Positions 1 through 8,202 of a stretch of 17,122 nt of DNA are shown piece after piece (positions within the stretch are counted from its first letter, which is position 1; each line of letters opens with the position of its first letter). The notes under the pieces are model-generated. The model had not been told where the DNA came from, searched no databases, and saw nothing but the letters and a program-made list of their open reading frames with translations. Source of the DNA: Candidatus Aenigmatarchaeota archaeon. Its GTDB lineage: Archaea; Aenigmatarchaeota; Aenigmatarchaeia; QMZP01; JAUXAV01. The stretch lies in NCBI GenBank assembly GCA_030619735.1, contig JAUXAV010000014.1:1-17122 (forward strand), written 5' to 3'. Both the position numbers and the translations under genes were made by a program.

Positions 1-11
1 AATAATTAAAT

Positions 12-428
12 ATGCTGGAGGAGATACTGGCGGGCCTGAGCCTGGGAAATCCCATAGCGCTTCTTGTTAATCTTATTGTTTCCACCATAGTGGGGGGAAT
101 CGTCTTCCTGGTTGTTGTGCAGGTGTTCGCAAAGGCCTTCAGTGAGGAGGCCAGCATAGGGAGGGCGTTCCTGGTTGTGCTGGTGATAAATATTATAAAT
201 ATGCTGGGAATATTCAGCCTGGTAACCCCCTATCTTATGGCCATTCCCTTTGCAGGCTATATAATGCTGATTCTGCCCCTGCTAATCTGGATAGGGCTTG
301 TGAAGGCATTCTTCAGTGATATGGAAACCCTGCATGCCGTGGTGATAGGCGTGGTTGGCTATGTCCTGAGTATAATAGTGTTCCCCTGGGTTACAGGGCT
401 TGTTATGGGATACCTGCCCCTTGTTTAA
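12..428 (+). CDS. Small polytopic membrane protein, unknown function
   Basis: Encodes 138 residues that are almost wholly hydrophobic. I see about four membrane segments, near residues 14-44, 50-72, 74-98 and 106-137, separated by short loops; the loop after the first holds charged residues (KAFSEEASIG, about 41-50) and that after the third holds FFSDMETLH. There is no signal peptide separate from the first helix, no catalytic motif and no family I can name. Only 11 bases precede the ATG in the window and they hold no ribosome binding site, which fits leaderless initiation like the other promoter-proximal genes here, but the promoter itself is outside. The TAA stop directly abuts the stop of the convergent nuclease gene. 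It is real because it is long for its composition and has no competing frame; function is not inferred. Confidence 0.75.
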   Translation: MLEEILAGLSLGNPIALLVNLIVSTIVGGIVFLVVVQVFAKAFSEEASIGRAFLVVLVINIINMLGIFSLVTPYLMAIPFAGYIMLILPLLIWIGLVKAFFSDMETLHAVVIGVVGYVLSIIVFPWVTGLVMGYLPLV

Positions 429-1115
429 TCATTTTTTCTTGCCCTTGTATTCCTTGTTGATTAGTTCCCAGATTCTCTTTGCCTTTTCCTCCCCCAGGCC
501 GGGGACCCTTTTCAGTTTATCCGGCTTGGCGGTGAAGACCTTCCTGACGGTCCTGAACTTCTTTAGAAGCCTCCTGCTCAGGACGGTATTCACATGAGGG
601 AGCCCTGCGACAAGGAACTCCTGCCTCTGGGCATGGGTCCTGGCCTTCTTGGAGGCCCGGATGGAGATGCTGTTGCTCTTTTGGATTTGCTCCCTTCTGG
701 CAATCCAGAATATCTGGGCAGCGGATTCCCTGGAGTTCTGGGTCCAGATTATGGGGATTCTGGAGTCAATCGCTATATGGGCCAGGACCCCACGAATGCT
801 GTTGCCATGGATTCTCCTCTCCAAGAACAGAAGCTCCGGGTTGCCCTCAATCATCAGGACAGGGCACTCAAAGCTTTCCCTGAGATTTGAGAGCTGCTTG
901 AAAATCCTCTGGTCTGTTATGCTCTGGAGGAAATCCGAAATCCTTTTCCTTTCAATCCCCACCCTCTCGGAGGCGATGAAGTCTCCGACCTCCAGGTTCT
1001 TCCTTACCACCTCGGCGCCAAGTTCCTCCAGGTAGCGGTTTATAAGGGAAGGAGATTCCCTGTTGTCTGCAAAAATCCTTATGCCTTCTGCGGGCAGGAG
1101 AGCCTGGGCTTTCAT
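429..1115 (-). CDS. xpf: XPF/ERCC4-type structure-specific nuclease, helicase-less
   Basis: A 228-residue protein with an N-terminal ERCC4 nuclease domain (about residues 11-145) and a C-terminal helix-hairpin-helix region (about 168-220). Visible nuclease signatures are D17-N-R-E, G44-D-F, and the core E55-R-K followed by D61, the metal-binding set of the XPF family. The HhH part includes VPGLGEEKAKRI (204-215). Family members cut branched or flapped DNA near ss/ds junctions during repair and fork processing. Here the helicase half found in euryarchaeal Hef and eukaryotic XPF is absent, as in short crenarchaeal XPF. No clear PCNA-binding motif is seen at the basic C-terminus (KGKKK). The canonical GDY is GDF. 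The start is supported by a TATA box centred 24.5 bp upstream. Family assignment is strong; the exact substrate is inferred from the family. Confidence 0.92.
   Translation of the reverse strand: MKAQALLPAEGIRIFADNRESPSLINRYLEELGAEVVRKNLEVGDFIASERVGIERKRISDFLQSITDQRIFKQLSNLRESFECPVLMIEGNPELLFLERRIHGNSIRGVLAHIAIDSRIPIIWTQNSRESAAQIFWIARREQIQKSNSISIRASKKARTHAQRQEFLVAGLPHVNTVLSRRLLKKFRTVRKVFTAKPDKLKRVPGLGEEKAKRIWELINKEYKGKKK
431..440 (+). terminator. T-rich tract after gene 1, possible archaeal terminator
   Basis: A run of six T followed by CTT begins three bases after the stop of the membrane protein gene on the plus strand. Archaeal transcription often ends at oligo-T stretches. The same bases encode the C-terminal lysines of the convergent nuclease, so the tract may exist only for coding reasons. 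No hairpin precedes it. Confidence 0.3.
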
Positions 1116-1133
1116 AATAAGCTATTGTGTTGC

Positions 1134-1143
1134 AAATTTAAAT
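1134..1143. promoter_or_regulatory. Shared palindromic TATA box of a divergent gene pair
   Basis: The sequence AAATTTAAAT contains the perfect palindrome ATTTAAAT at 1136-1143. Its centre lies 24.5 bp from the A of the nuclease ATG (1115, minus) and 24.5 bp from the A of the methyltransferase ATG (1164, plus). In archaea TBP binds roughly 25 bp upstream of the transcription start, so one box could serve both genes, each transcript starting at or very near the ATG. The purine-rich GGGAAAGA flank on the nuclease side resembles a TFB-recognition element. Confidence 0.6.
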
Positions 1144-1163
1144 CTTTCCCTTTTAGTGATATC

Positions 1164-2576
1164 ATGGCAGAAAAATATATTAAGGCAGGAAGTATACTGG
1201 TCCCTGAGTCTGTGGCCCCTGTTAATGTTAAGGCCGAAAATGAAATACCGCTATCATTCTGGCAGATGATGACAAACCAGATGTTTTATCAGAGGGACAA
1301 CTCCCCACTGGAGCTTATAAGCACTCTTGGAAGCCATGACCCGCTACTGCCCAGGGCAGCGGCAAGGGACTTCCTAGAGCGTCAGGTAGATGGAAACGTG
1401 CATGAGATAGGGCCCGGGAACTTCCATTTTGCCAGGACCTTTATGGATGCAGTAGGGGATGTTTCCTATTACGGGCATGACTTCTCTGACTCTTCTTATG
1501 TTTTTGCAGAAAGGGATTTGGAGCCCTACAAGGGAAGGATTCATTTCAGTAAGACATCAATAGACGGATTTCCAGAAAAGGTAGGGGACGACCCCCTGAA
1601 TCTGATAATGGTGGAGGTTCTGGACGACACGCTTACTGAATTCTTCACCCTGCACGAAGAGACAGAGTATATGCTGTGCGTGAAGCCTGAGATGAAAAGG
1701 GAGGTGGAAATACCCAGCAAGGCAATGGCAGGCAAGATGCTGGCCTTGAACGGGGACTTCTCCCTGGCCACACAGAGGATGGCTTCCAAGGGCCTTGACA
1801 GGAAGTATTCTGCCCAGGAAATTATAGAGCTTATTGACTTATCCAACTGGGGAAGACTTGGTAACGTTCATCCTGCCTTCCTGAAGCATCTGGAATATAA
1901 TTTTAAGGATTTCATACCAGCAGCAGTAGACAAGGTATATGACTGGCAGTGGAAGCGTATGCCCAAAGCCTTCAGAGAATTCGGGGATGCTGTGATAAAG
2001 CGGTTCAGGGAGGAATTGGCAGAAGCAGAAGGCATCCAGAAGTCCATGAAGGACCCTGAGCCTTATGTTTTGACGCTTCCGCTTGCCGGCCTGAAGCTCT
2101 TATGGGACCTGAAGGATAGGAAGGCCCATATAGATTTCTTTGACTACGGGAGCGATTCTCTGGATTACTGGGTGGAACCATTCAGTACATACAACGGCCA
2201 GATAACCGCTACTGTGAACTTCGGAATTATGGATTATGCTGCGCAATGGCTTGGATTTGACACTAAGCTGGAGAAGAACCAGGATTTTATAAAAAGGACA
2301 CTGGGTGAGGATACTATTCTTGCTGGCTACCATATCGGAAGGGCTATTAAAAATCCATTGCCTGTTCATAAATTGAAGGAATTGCTATATGAAGCGTTTC
2401 ATTCCAAGGTGAAGGAATTGTCCCCTGATGTGGACTGCACAGTGAATAGTATAGATTGTTTGAGGGTAAGAAGAAGGGACTATGAAACATTTATCAAGGC
2501 AGGAAAAGAAACCGGGTTTATTAAATCGGATTTTGAGATATCAGAGGGGAGCTACCATCTTGCAGTCCATAAATAA
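1164..2576 (+). CDS. MidA/NDUFAF7-like SAM-dependent methyltransferase
   Basis: A 470-residue soluble protein. Residues 80-90 (HEIGPGNFHFA) form the glycine-rich SAM-binding loop, and GHDFS near 104 is the expected strand 2 region. The C-terminal half has the MidA (DUF185) pattern: FFDYGSDSLDYW (325-336), then ITATVNFGIMDYA (347-359) and LGFDTKLEKNQDFIKRTLG (363-381), matching the family's order of DYG, DITAHVDF, and TQ-x-x-FL. Eukaryotic NDUFAF7 methylates an arginine of a complex I subunit; bacterial targets are uncertain, and no respiratory genes are adjacent. A longer reading from 1125 would place the TATA box inside the gene, so I start at 1164, 24.5 bp from the box; GTGAT at 1156-1160 resembles a ribosome site but would be mostly lost on a leaderless transcript. 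Methyltransferase identity is confident; the family call is by motif order only. Confidence 0.75.
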   Translation: MAEKYIKAGSILVPESVAPVNVKAENEIPLSFWQMMTNQMFYQRDNSPLELISTLGSHDPLLPRAAARDFLERQVDGNVHEIGPGNFHFARTFMDAVGDVSYYGHDFSDSSYVFAERDLEPYKGRIHFSKTSIDGFPEKVGDDPLNLIMVEVLDDTLTEFFTLHEETEYMLCVKPEMKREVEIPSKAMAGKMLALNGDFSLATQRMASKGLDRKYSAQEIIELIDLSNWGRLGNVHPAFLKHLEYNFKDFIPAAVDKVYDWQWKRMPKAFREFGDAVIKRFREELAEAEGIQKSMKDPEPYVLTLPLAGLKLLWDLKDRKAHIDFFDYGSDSLDYWVEPFSTYNGQITATVNFGIMDYAAQWLGFDTKLEKNQDFIKRTLGEDTILAGYHIGRAIKNPLPVHKLKELLYEAFHSKVKELSPDVDCTVNSIDCLRVRRRDYETFIKAGKETGFIKSDFEISEGSYHLAVHK

Positions 2577-2582
2577 ACAAAG

Positions 2583-2590
2583 CTTATATT
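2583..2590 (+). promoter_or_regulatory. TATA box of gene 4
   Basis: CTTATATT, followed by CC, is centred 26.5 bp before the ATG of the secreted Ig-rich protein, in a 36-bp gap after the methyltransferase stop. The spacing predicts a leaderless transcript. The same TTATATTCC string occurs in the promoter of gene C. Confidence 0.6.
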
Positions 2591-2612
2591 CCAGCCAAAA
2601 GAATTAATTATT

Positions 2613-4553
2613 ATGAAGAAGATTATAGGGGTCGGGGGTTTGCTGCTGGTTTCAATTCTGTCAATGCTTTTGCCCCTGGCTGCAGGGCAGGGGGAGGTAA
2701 CGGTCTATACCATACCCGGGAGCATATCTGTTAATTCCAGCTTTCTCTGGGTTGCAGAGGTTCCGCCTGGGCTGGAGAATGTCAGGGTCTCCTGGGTCAT
2801 TATAGGGCTTGTGGAGAGCGGAGCCCTGGGCGCCTTTGAGAAGCTGGCGGATACCAAATGGTTCTGCAATTTCGGCATAGAATGCGGACCGAATCCCTTT
2901 CCCATGGCAGGGGGTCCCTATGATGCCAATATATATGTGACATCAGACAGCGGGGTGATAACGGAGTCTCATGCCATAACCGTGAGCGACCTGAAGGTTG
3001 ACCCCCATTTATACCCATCAGGGAATGATGTCCTGGTCCAGGTGTATGTCACTGAGTTTGTCAGCCTGGCATATTCCCTGTATGACGCAGATACCCTGGA
3101 GATTGTCCAGATTGGGGGTGAGCCTGCAGAGGACAGGAACCTGGCATACTGCAACTGCCCTGCAGGGTTTTATAATACCAGCCTTTCCCTGGAGAACGGG
3201 AAGTATTACATGTCCTTTGAGGCAACAACAACGGATGACAGGAGCGGGGGCTCCCTGGAATACTTCACCATTGGCGAGGAGCTGAGTCCTGTCTCGGTTT
3301 CCCTGGACAAGGATGAATATTTACTGGGCGAAAGGGTCCTGATATCAGGGACCACAACCTTTACCAGCGCCACCGGAGAGATTAAGAGGAACGGGGCCTC
3401 GGTAAGGAACATGACCTTCTCCCTTTTCTCCAGGGGCGAATACAGGGAATTCTCCTATGATTATCTCCCGGGCGAAACAGGCAACTACGAGCTCTATGTC
3501 TTTGCCGGCTACGGGAATGACAGCGCCTCCCAGACCCTCAGCTTCTCTGTTTCAAGGCTGCTGGATATAACCATACCGGACATCTATGTAAATGAATCAG
3601 GGACCCTGGAAAAGAACTTCACTGTCAAGAACCTGGCGAACCAGACCCTGAACATAACGGTTTCGCCTGATGATGAGCTGAAAAGCTATGTGACGGCAGG
3701 CCTGGATGAGGGCTCCCTGGGTCCTGGGGAGAGCGCCACCCTTACCCTGTCCATACGCAATATCCTGGGCTCCAAAGAGGGCAAGATTGTCTTCCATACC
3801 AATCTGGTGGATATTGAGAAAACAGTAAGGATTAAGGTGGAGGGTGTTGTTGAGGAGAATCCCCGGATTGGCGTATCACCGCTGGTATGGAGCGAGGAGG
3901 AAGGCTATCTCCTGGGAGAGGTAAGCAAGACATTCACCATAGAAAACAAGGGGACAGGGACCCTGAAGGGCTTTGACTATTCTGTTGAGGGGATTGAAAC
4001 CGATATTGTAATAGTGACATTCCCTGAGAGTGTGGGGATGGTGCCGGATTCCGGGGACATGGGGGTTTCCGTGGACCCTGTGTATTCAGGGAGATACAGG
4101 AGGGTATTGAGCGTCACAAGCAATGGAGGCTCGCAGGACATCCTGATAGATTTGCAGTTTTTTGATGACATAAGCACTGGTATAGACGACCTGGAATGGG
4201 AGATACAGTCAGTTGTTTCGGAGCTTACCGGAAGGGGGATAGAGGTCCCCTATGCGGTTACAGAGCTGGCATCTGACCTGGCACAGGCTGAAACCGACCT
4301 CGGGAACGGATACTATGCCAGTGCAAACAGGAATTTTGAGAATATACAGGGGAAATGGGACGGGGTTAAGTCCATAGTGATCCTGCTGCCTGCCGCAGGA
4401 GGGGATTTGTCCCTGGTGCTGATTGTGGTCGTGGTCCTGGTTGTGGCAGTGGCGGCGTTCTTTTTGTTCAGGAAGCTCAGGGGCAGGGGCGCGGGAAAGA
4501 AGAAAGAGGGATACGAGGAAACAGAGGAGGACCTGGAGGAGGAGTTCTACTAA
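2613..4553 (+). CDS. Secreted Ig-rich type I membrane protein
   Basis: A 646-residue surface protein. Residues 1-25 are a Sec signal peptide (basic KK, long hydrophobic core, cleavage near AAG-QG). The ectodomain is beta-rich: a first domain to about 125 with C84/C91, a second to about 222 with a CNC pair (180-182), an Ig-like domain at about 226-315, a CARDB/NPCBM-like domain at about 318-411, and another beta domain at about 417-518. A helical stretch (about 520-590) leads to a membrane anchor at 598-619 and a tail that is first basic (RKLRGRGAGKKK) and then acidic, ending EEEFY. Many N-x-S/T sequons lie outside. Positive residues after the helix place the tail in the cytoplasm. The layout parallels C and C' on the opposite strand, but no clear sequence homology to them is visible beyond layout and tail. 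No enzyme motif is seen; a structural or adhesive role is inferred. Confidence 0.85.
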   Translation: MKKIIGVGGLLLVSILSMLLPLAAGQGEVTVYTIPGSISVNSSFLWVAEVPPGLENVRVSWVIIGLVESGALGAFEKLADTKWFCNFGIECGPNPFPMAGGPYDANIYVTSDSGVITESHAITVSDLKVDPHLYPSGNDVLVQVYVTEFVSLAYSLYDADTLEIVQIGGEPAEDRNLAYCNCPAGFYNTSLSLENGKYYMSFEATTTDDRSGGSLEYFTIGEELSPVSVSLDKDEYLLGERVLISGTTTFTSATGEIKRNGASVRNMTFSLFSRGEYREFSYDYLPGETGNYELYVFAGYGNDSASQTLSFSVSRLLDITIPDIYVNESGTLEKNFTVKNLANQTLNITVSPDDELKSYVTAGLDEGSLGPGESATLTLSIRNILGSKEGKIVFHTNLVDIEKTVRIKVEGVVEENPRIGVSPLVWSEEEGYLLGEVSKTFTIENKGTGTLKGFDYSVEGIETDIVIVTFPESVGMVPDSGDMGVSVDPVYSGRYRRVLSVTSNGGSQDILIDLQFFDDISTGIDDLEWEIQSVVSELTGRGIEVPYAVTELASDLAQAETDLGNGYYASANRNFENIQGKWDGVKSIVILLPAAGGDLSLVLIVVVVLVVAVAAFFLFRKLRGRGAGKKKEGYEETEEDLEEEFY

Positions 4554-5923
4554 AACCAGTCCTCTTCCCTTTGTTCAAAGGGCCTGGATTTCTTATAGAA
4601 TATAAAGATTAGGGCGGCTATTATCACTATTATTGGTATTGCTATTAAGAGGGGATTAAGGGGTTGGGGCTCCTGCTTTTTTCCATTGACCGGGGGTTTG
4701 AAGCCCTCTGCATCCTCCAGGAGGGTGTCCATCTTCTTGTAGTTATCGGGGTCAAAGCCCCCTGCCCTGTAGTCAGCAAGGAGTTTGTCTATCTCAAAAT
4801 CCAGCTCCTGCCTCTTTACTTCGGTTAGGTTCTTCTTTATCACATCCCATCTCCTCAGGATGTCGGATTCTATCTCCTTTACCGAGAGATATGCCTCCTG
4901 GCTCTGTTCGATTCCTCCTGAGCTTACGCTGAATTCTATTGTATACTGCCCAGGCTCCTGGCTCAGGGGGGTGATATTGACCCCTAATTCCTTCCTCTCG
5001 TCCTTCTTGACAGAGACTGTTTTCCTGGTCCAGTCCGCCTGGAGGCCTTCCGGAAGCCTTATCTGCACATTAAAATCAGCCTCATCATCCCTGTTCTCTA
5101 TGAATATTGTATAGGGTATGGGCTCTGCGAAATCCACTGAGAGGAACTGGGGGAAGGTGAAGACCCCGAAGCCTGACCTGGCCAGGCTTCCAACTGAAAG
5201 CGTGGTGTTTGCCTCCATCAGGCAGAAGGGTATGTCGCAGTACCTGTCCCCTATCTTCGCCCTTGCCCTTGCCTTTATCTCATGCTCGCCGGAATTAGGG
5301 GCCTTCACCTCAAGGGAGACGGGCTCTGCCCTTCCGGTTTCAGGAATCCGGACCGAAACCCTCTGGGGATTAAGCTGGAGGCCGGAAGAAAAGGTTATGT
5401 CCAGGTCAAGACTGTTCATGCTCTGGACGAGAAGGGTATAGTTTATCCTGGTCCCGGGCAGGGCCCATTGGACGGGCTCCAGGAATGAGATATAGAAAAG
5501 ATCCTCATACCCGTTTATAAGCTCGCAGGGGTTCTGCCCTTCCGGCTCCCTGGATTCCCTGTCCTGCCTTTCGGATACGCATATTCCTCCCTGGAATTCC
5601 CTGTAGAGGCTCATAGCAGAGGCCTTTATGGTGTAATAGGAGAAATCGCCCTCCTGCTTTCCCTGGGAATAGAAGCATATTGGCACCCTCACTATATTGA
5701 CAGCCTCTGCAAAGGTCTTTATGTATTCCAGGTTTACAGGGAAATCCGAGGCTGTCTCCAGGGTGTAGTAGCCCTTTGAAAGGGTATTCAAGTCAATGGG
5801 AAGCCTGGTGGTGATGCACCTGGAGTCTTCCGGGGGGATTGTAAAGTAGAAGTTGTCCATTAGGGCCTGGGCCGGAAATGCAAGAAGCAGGAATGCCATT
5901 ATTGAAACAATTAGCCATTTCAT
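4550..5923 (-). CDS. C': secreted beta-rich protein with C-terminal anchor and acidic-aromatic tail
   Basis: 457 residues. A Sec signal peptide spans 1-20 (cleavage near AQA). The ectodomain has two beta-rich regions (about 21-245 and 250-347) and a helical, coiled-coil-like segment at about 348-395, then a proline-rich linker, a membrane helix at 423-442 (NPLLIAIP start), and the tail KKSRPFEQREEDWF. Six cysteines (36, 83, 115, 133, 229, 234) match cysteines of paralogue C, suggesting conserved disulfides outside the cell. The second beta region has the look of an NPCBM/CARDB-type domain (LPEGLQADW). The start codon overlaps the stop of B' as ATGA, with a strong ribosome site just upstream, so translation is coupled to B'. 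The stop overlaps the stop region of gene 4 by 4 bp. No family name is claimed. Confidence 0.85.
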   Translation of the reverse strand: MKWLIVSIMAFLLLAFPAQALMDNFYFTIPPEDSRCITTRLPIDLNTLSKGYYTLETASDFPVNLEYIKTFAEAVNIVRVPICFYSQGKQEGDFSYYTIKASAMSLYREFQGGICVSERQDRESREPEGQNPCELINGYEDLFYISFLEPVQWALPGTRINYTLLVQSMNSLDLDITFSSGLQLNPQRVSVRIPETGRAEPVSLEVKAPNSGEHEIKARARAKIGDRYCDIPFCLMEANTTLSVGSLARSGFGVFTFPQFLSVDFAEPIPYTIFIENRDDEADFNVQIRLPEGLQADWTRKTVSVKKDERKELGVNITPLSQEPGQYTIEFSVSSGGIEQSQEAYLSVKEIESDILRRWDVIKKNLTEVKRQELDFEIDKLLADYRAGGFDPDNYKKMDTLLEDAEGFKPPVNGKKQEPQPLNPLLIAIPIIVIIAALIFIFYKKSRPFEQREEDWF

Positions 5924-8202
5924 TGTGAACCTCCTATCCTGAATTCATACTCCCCGCTTGAGCCACTTGTTCCCAGGATGTCATCGCATTCCACCTTCCA
6001 TTTATAGCTTCCGGGGAGGAGGTCATAAAGACTGAATTCATATTCCCTGTCTGTTTCCGGGCTCGTCCTGCTCTGGACAAGATTATCGTTCACAAGGATG
6101 TTGCACGAATTCATCTTCAGGGGGTGGCTGACCGAATAGGCAAGGGTGATGTTTCTGTTGGTCTGTATGGTCCCGTTGGAAGGTCTCTCCAGTTCTATAA
6201 TGGGTTCTGGAATCTCCTCACAACTTTCCGTGTAGTTCAGGAAGGGGATTATGTCCGAGACAATATTGTAATACCTAGTGCTGTTGCACTCTACTTCCAT
6301 GGTCATGCTGTTCCTGCCCTGGAAGAGCTGGTCGGCTTCCTTGCTGAGGAGGAGGTGCTCGCCTGTGGTGTTCGCCTCCTGCTTTACCATTCCCTCCGGG
6401 GTGAGCCATAAGCCCCCGGAGCAGTTCAGGGGGGTGAAGTCATACCGGATTTCCAGTATCTCGGAATTGCACACGGTTTTGGTATATTTCCCGCTGAAAT
6501 TTCCATTGGCCCAGACCAGCAAGGGGATAGTCCCTATTACATCATCACCAACTATGCTCATGGTGTCCTGGTCTATCCTTTCTATCTTCTGCTTGAGCCT
6601 GTCCTCCAGTCTTCCCATCTCATACTCTGCCCATGCCTTTATCAGGGCCTCAATTATCATCATGGCTATCTCGGCTTGCACCAGCATCCAGGTGGTATAC
6701 TTCGCCCTTGCAAGGAAGGATATTTCCAATTTCTTATGTAAGGCAGCCAGTTTTGCATTTGGATCTATGCATGCACAGCAGGCAGGATTATATGGACCGC
6801 AGCAGGCTGCACATGCCTTGGCTGCGTCTGCATGGAATGAAAACAGTGCTGCATGGGTTCCGGCCTGCATGAAATTGAAGAGGGTCCAGGCATTATAAAT
6901 CATCATCAGGGTTTTTACAACTTTCAGGATGGCGTTGATTTTCTCCATGGTCTTTGTCATCTGGGCAAGCTTGTCTCTGAGTGACTGGAGGTCAAGCTCC
7001 TCCCCCAGGTCTTTGCCTGTGATGTCAAGGCCTATGTCCAGGGATATCTCCTCTGTCCTGGTTTCGCTCATCTCCATGTATCCTATGGAGAGGTAGAGGG
7101 AGAGGATTCTTTTCTCCTGGAAAGACTGGTTCCTGTTCATCCTGGGGAGGAGTATGGTGCAGTCCAGGCCCTCCTCCTCCGGCAGGCATGCCATCCCCTT
7201 GTAGCTTTGGTTTCCGAAGATGAAGAAATAGTCGTTAATCCAGTAGTTTAAGGGGGCGTTCTCTATATGGAGTTTCAGTTCAAGGAGGTCCTGGAATGTG
7301 CATTCGTTTTCGTATATGTAGCATTCCAGGAGTGGGGAAGGCTCCATGCTGTCCAGGACAAGCCTTATATCGCTTGAGGGCACGCATCCTGTCCTGGAGC
7401 AGCTCTGGTTTTCAGGACAGCCGCAGTCACGGCAGCATGTTGCCTGGCTCTCTCCGAGCTCGCACAGGAAGTTCCCGCATTCCACAGGGGGCTGGTAATA
7501 GAAGGTCAGGGGGTTGTAGACCCTGCTGTCCTTTGGGAAGGCAAAAAGATAATTCCTGGTGTCAGTAAGGTTGCCGGATTCCAGGGTCCTGGTGAAGTTA
7601 AGGCTCTCCCCGTATTCTGTTATAACCTTTTCTGCCTCTATCTGGTAAAGGCCTTTACCCTTAAAGTCTGCATCCTCAACCCAGTTGACGGGAATCATTC
7701 CGTAATCGGATATCTGTTTCTCTGCCTCCCCTGTGTCCGTATTTATGTCAAGGTCCAGGGAACCGAGGTCCCTGCTCCTGAAGTTCCCGTTCTCATAGGA
7801 ATCCCAGAACCCTATCCAGGATGTTGTATTGAGCATGACCAGGGTCATTATGCTGCCTTTTCCGTTCTCAACAGCATCCCTTAGATTAATATAGGTGTCT
7901 GAATAACTCTCATACTCTATGGGCTCCTTCCTTATGCATTCCATTGGACTCAAGCCACGGCAGGGGAAGAGCAAAACCCTCCTTATGGAATAGTCCCTGT
8001 TTGCTGTGATGTTCAGGAAGACCCTTCCGCTCTTTACATCAATTATTTTATTAATGAATTTGTTGGCAGTGAATGAAAAGGTTCTGCTCTCTCCTCCAAA
8101 GACCAGGCTTATCTCTGTTGCAAAGACTATGGGGAGATTCAGGAGTAGGAAAATCACCATTATGCTGGAAAGCTTCACTATCGTTATATTCTGCAGTCGC
8201 AT
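5920..8202 (-). CDS. B': secreted cysteine-rich protein with internal hydrophobic helices and C-terminal Ig-like domain
   Basis: 760 residues from the ATG at 8202, chosen because it starts a good signal peptide (about 1-28) and leaves a 19-bp overlap with A'. A GTG at 8250 would add 16 polar residues. Residues 30-235 form a beta-rich N-domain with the motifs shared with B (C81, C89, GFWD 131-134, DYGMIP 166-171). A compact module at 242-262 reads CGNFLCELGE then CCRDCGC. Two hydrophobic helical stretches, about 424-447 and 500-525, flank a cluster of six cysteines (464-478). A further beta region (about 565-662) has C578, C594, C639 and C661, and an Ig-like domain ends the protein (about 665-757). 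Many glycosylation sequons suggest surface exposure. I do not recognise a named family; a scaffold role with A' and C' is inferred from the tight operon. Confidence 0.83.
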   Translation of the reverse strand: MRLQNITIVKLSSIMVIFLLLNLPIVFATEISLVFGGESRTFSFTANKFINKIIDVKSGRVFLNITANRDYSIRRVLLFPCRGLSPMECIRKEPIEYESYSDTYINLRDAVENGKGSIMTLVMLNTTSWIGFWDSYENGNFRSRDLGSLDLDINTDTGEAEKQISDYGMIPVNWVEDADFKGKGLYQIEAEKVITEYGESLNFTRTLESGNLTDTRNYLFAFPKDSRVYNPLTFYYQPPVECGNFLCELGESQATCCRDCGCPENQSCSRTGCVPSSDIRLVLDSMEPSPLLECYIYENECTFQDLLELKLHIENAPLNYWINDYFFIFGNQSYKGMACLPEEEGLDCTILLPRMNRNQSFQEKRILSLYLSIGYMEMSETRTEEISLDIGLDITGKDLGEELDLQSLRDKLAQMTKTMEKINAILKVVKTLMMIYNAWTLFNFMQAGTHAALFSFHADAAKACAACCGPYNPACCACIDPNAKLAALHKKLEISFLARAKYTTWMLVQAEIAMMIIEALIKAWAEYEMGRLEDRLKQKIERIDQDTMSIVGDDVIGTIPLLVWANGNFSGKYTKTVCNSEILEIRYDFTPLNCSGGLWLTPEGMVKQEANTTGEHLLLSKEADQLFQGRNSMTMEVECNSTRYYNIVSDIIPFLNYTESCEEIPEPIIELERPSNGTIQTNRNITLAYSVSHPLKMNSCNILVNDNLVQSRTSPETDREYEFSLYDLLPGSYKWKVECDDILGTSGSSGEYEFRIGGSQ
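5928..5935 (-). promoter_or_regulatory. Strong ribosome binding site for C'
   Basis: AGGAGGTT on the minus strand, six bases from GGAGG to the ATG, is a near-perfect match to the archaeal anti-SD. It lies within the last codons of B' and supports the ATG at 5923 and reinitiation at the ATGA overlap. Confidence 0.75.

Noticed and set aside
1125..1163. Longer start for the methyltransferase.
   Set aside because: It would add 13 residues encoded across the shared TATA box and lies too close to it to be transcribed from it.
6278..6898. Long plus-strand open frame of 206 codons inside B'.
   Set aside because: It is antisense to conserved parts of B' including the cysteine cluster and has no promoter, no domain and no paralogue opposite B.
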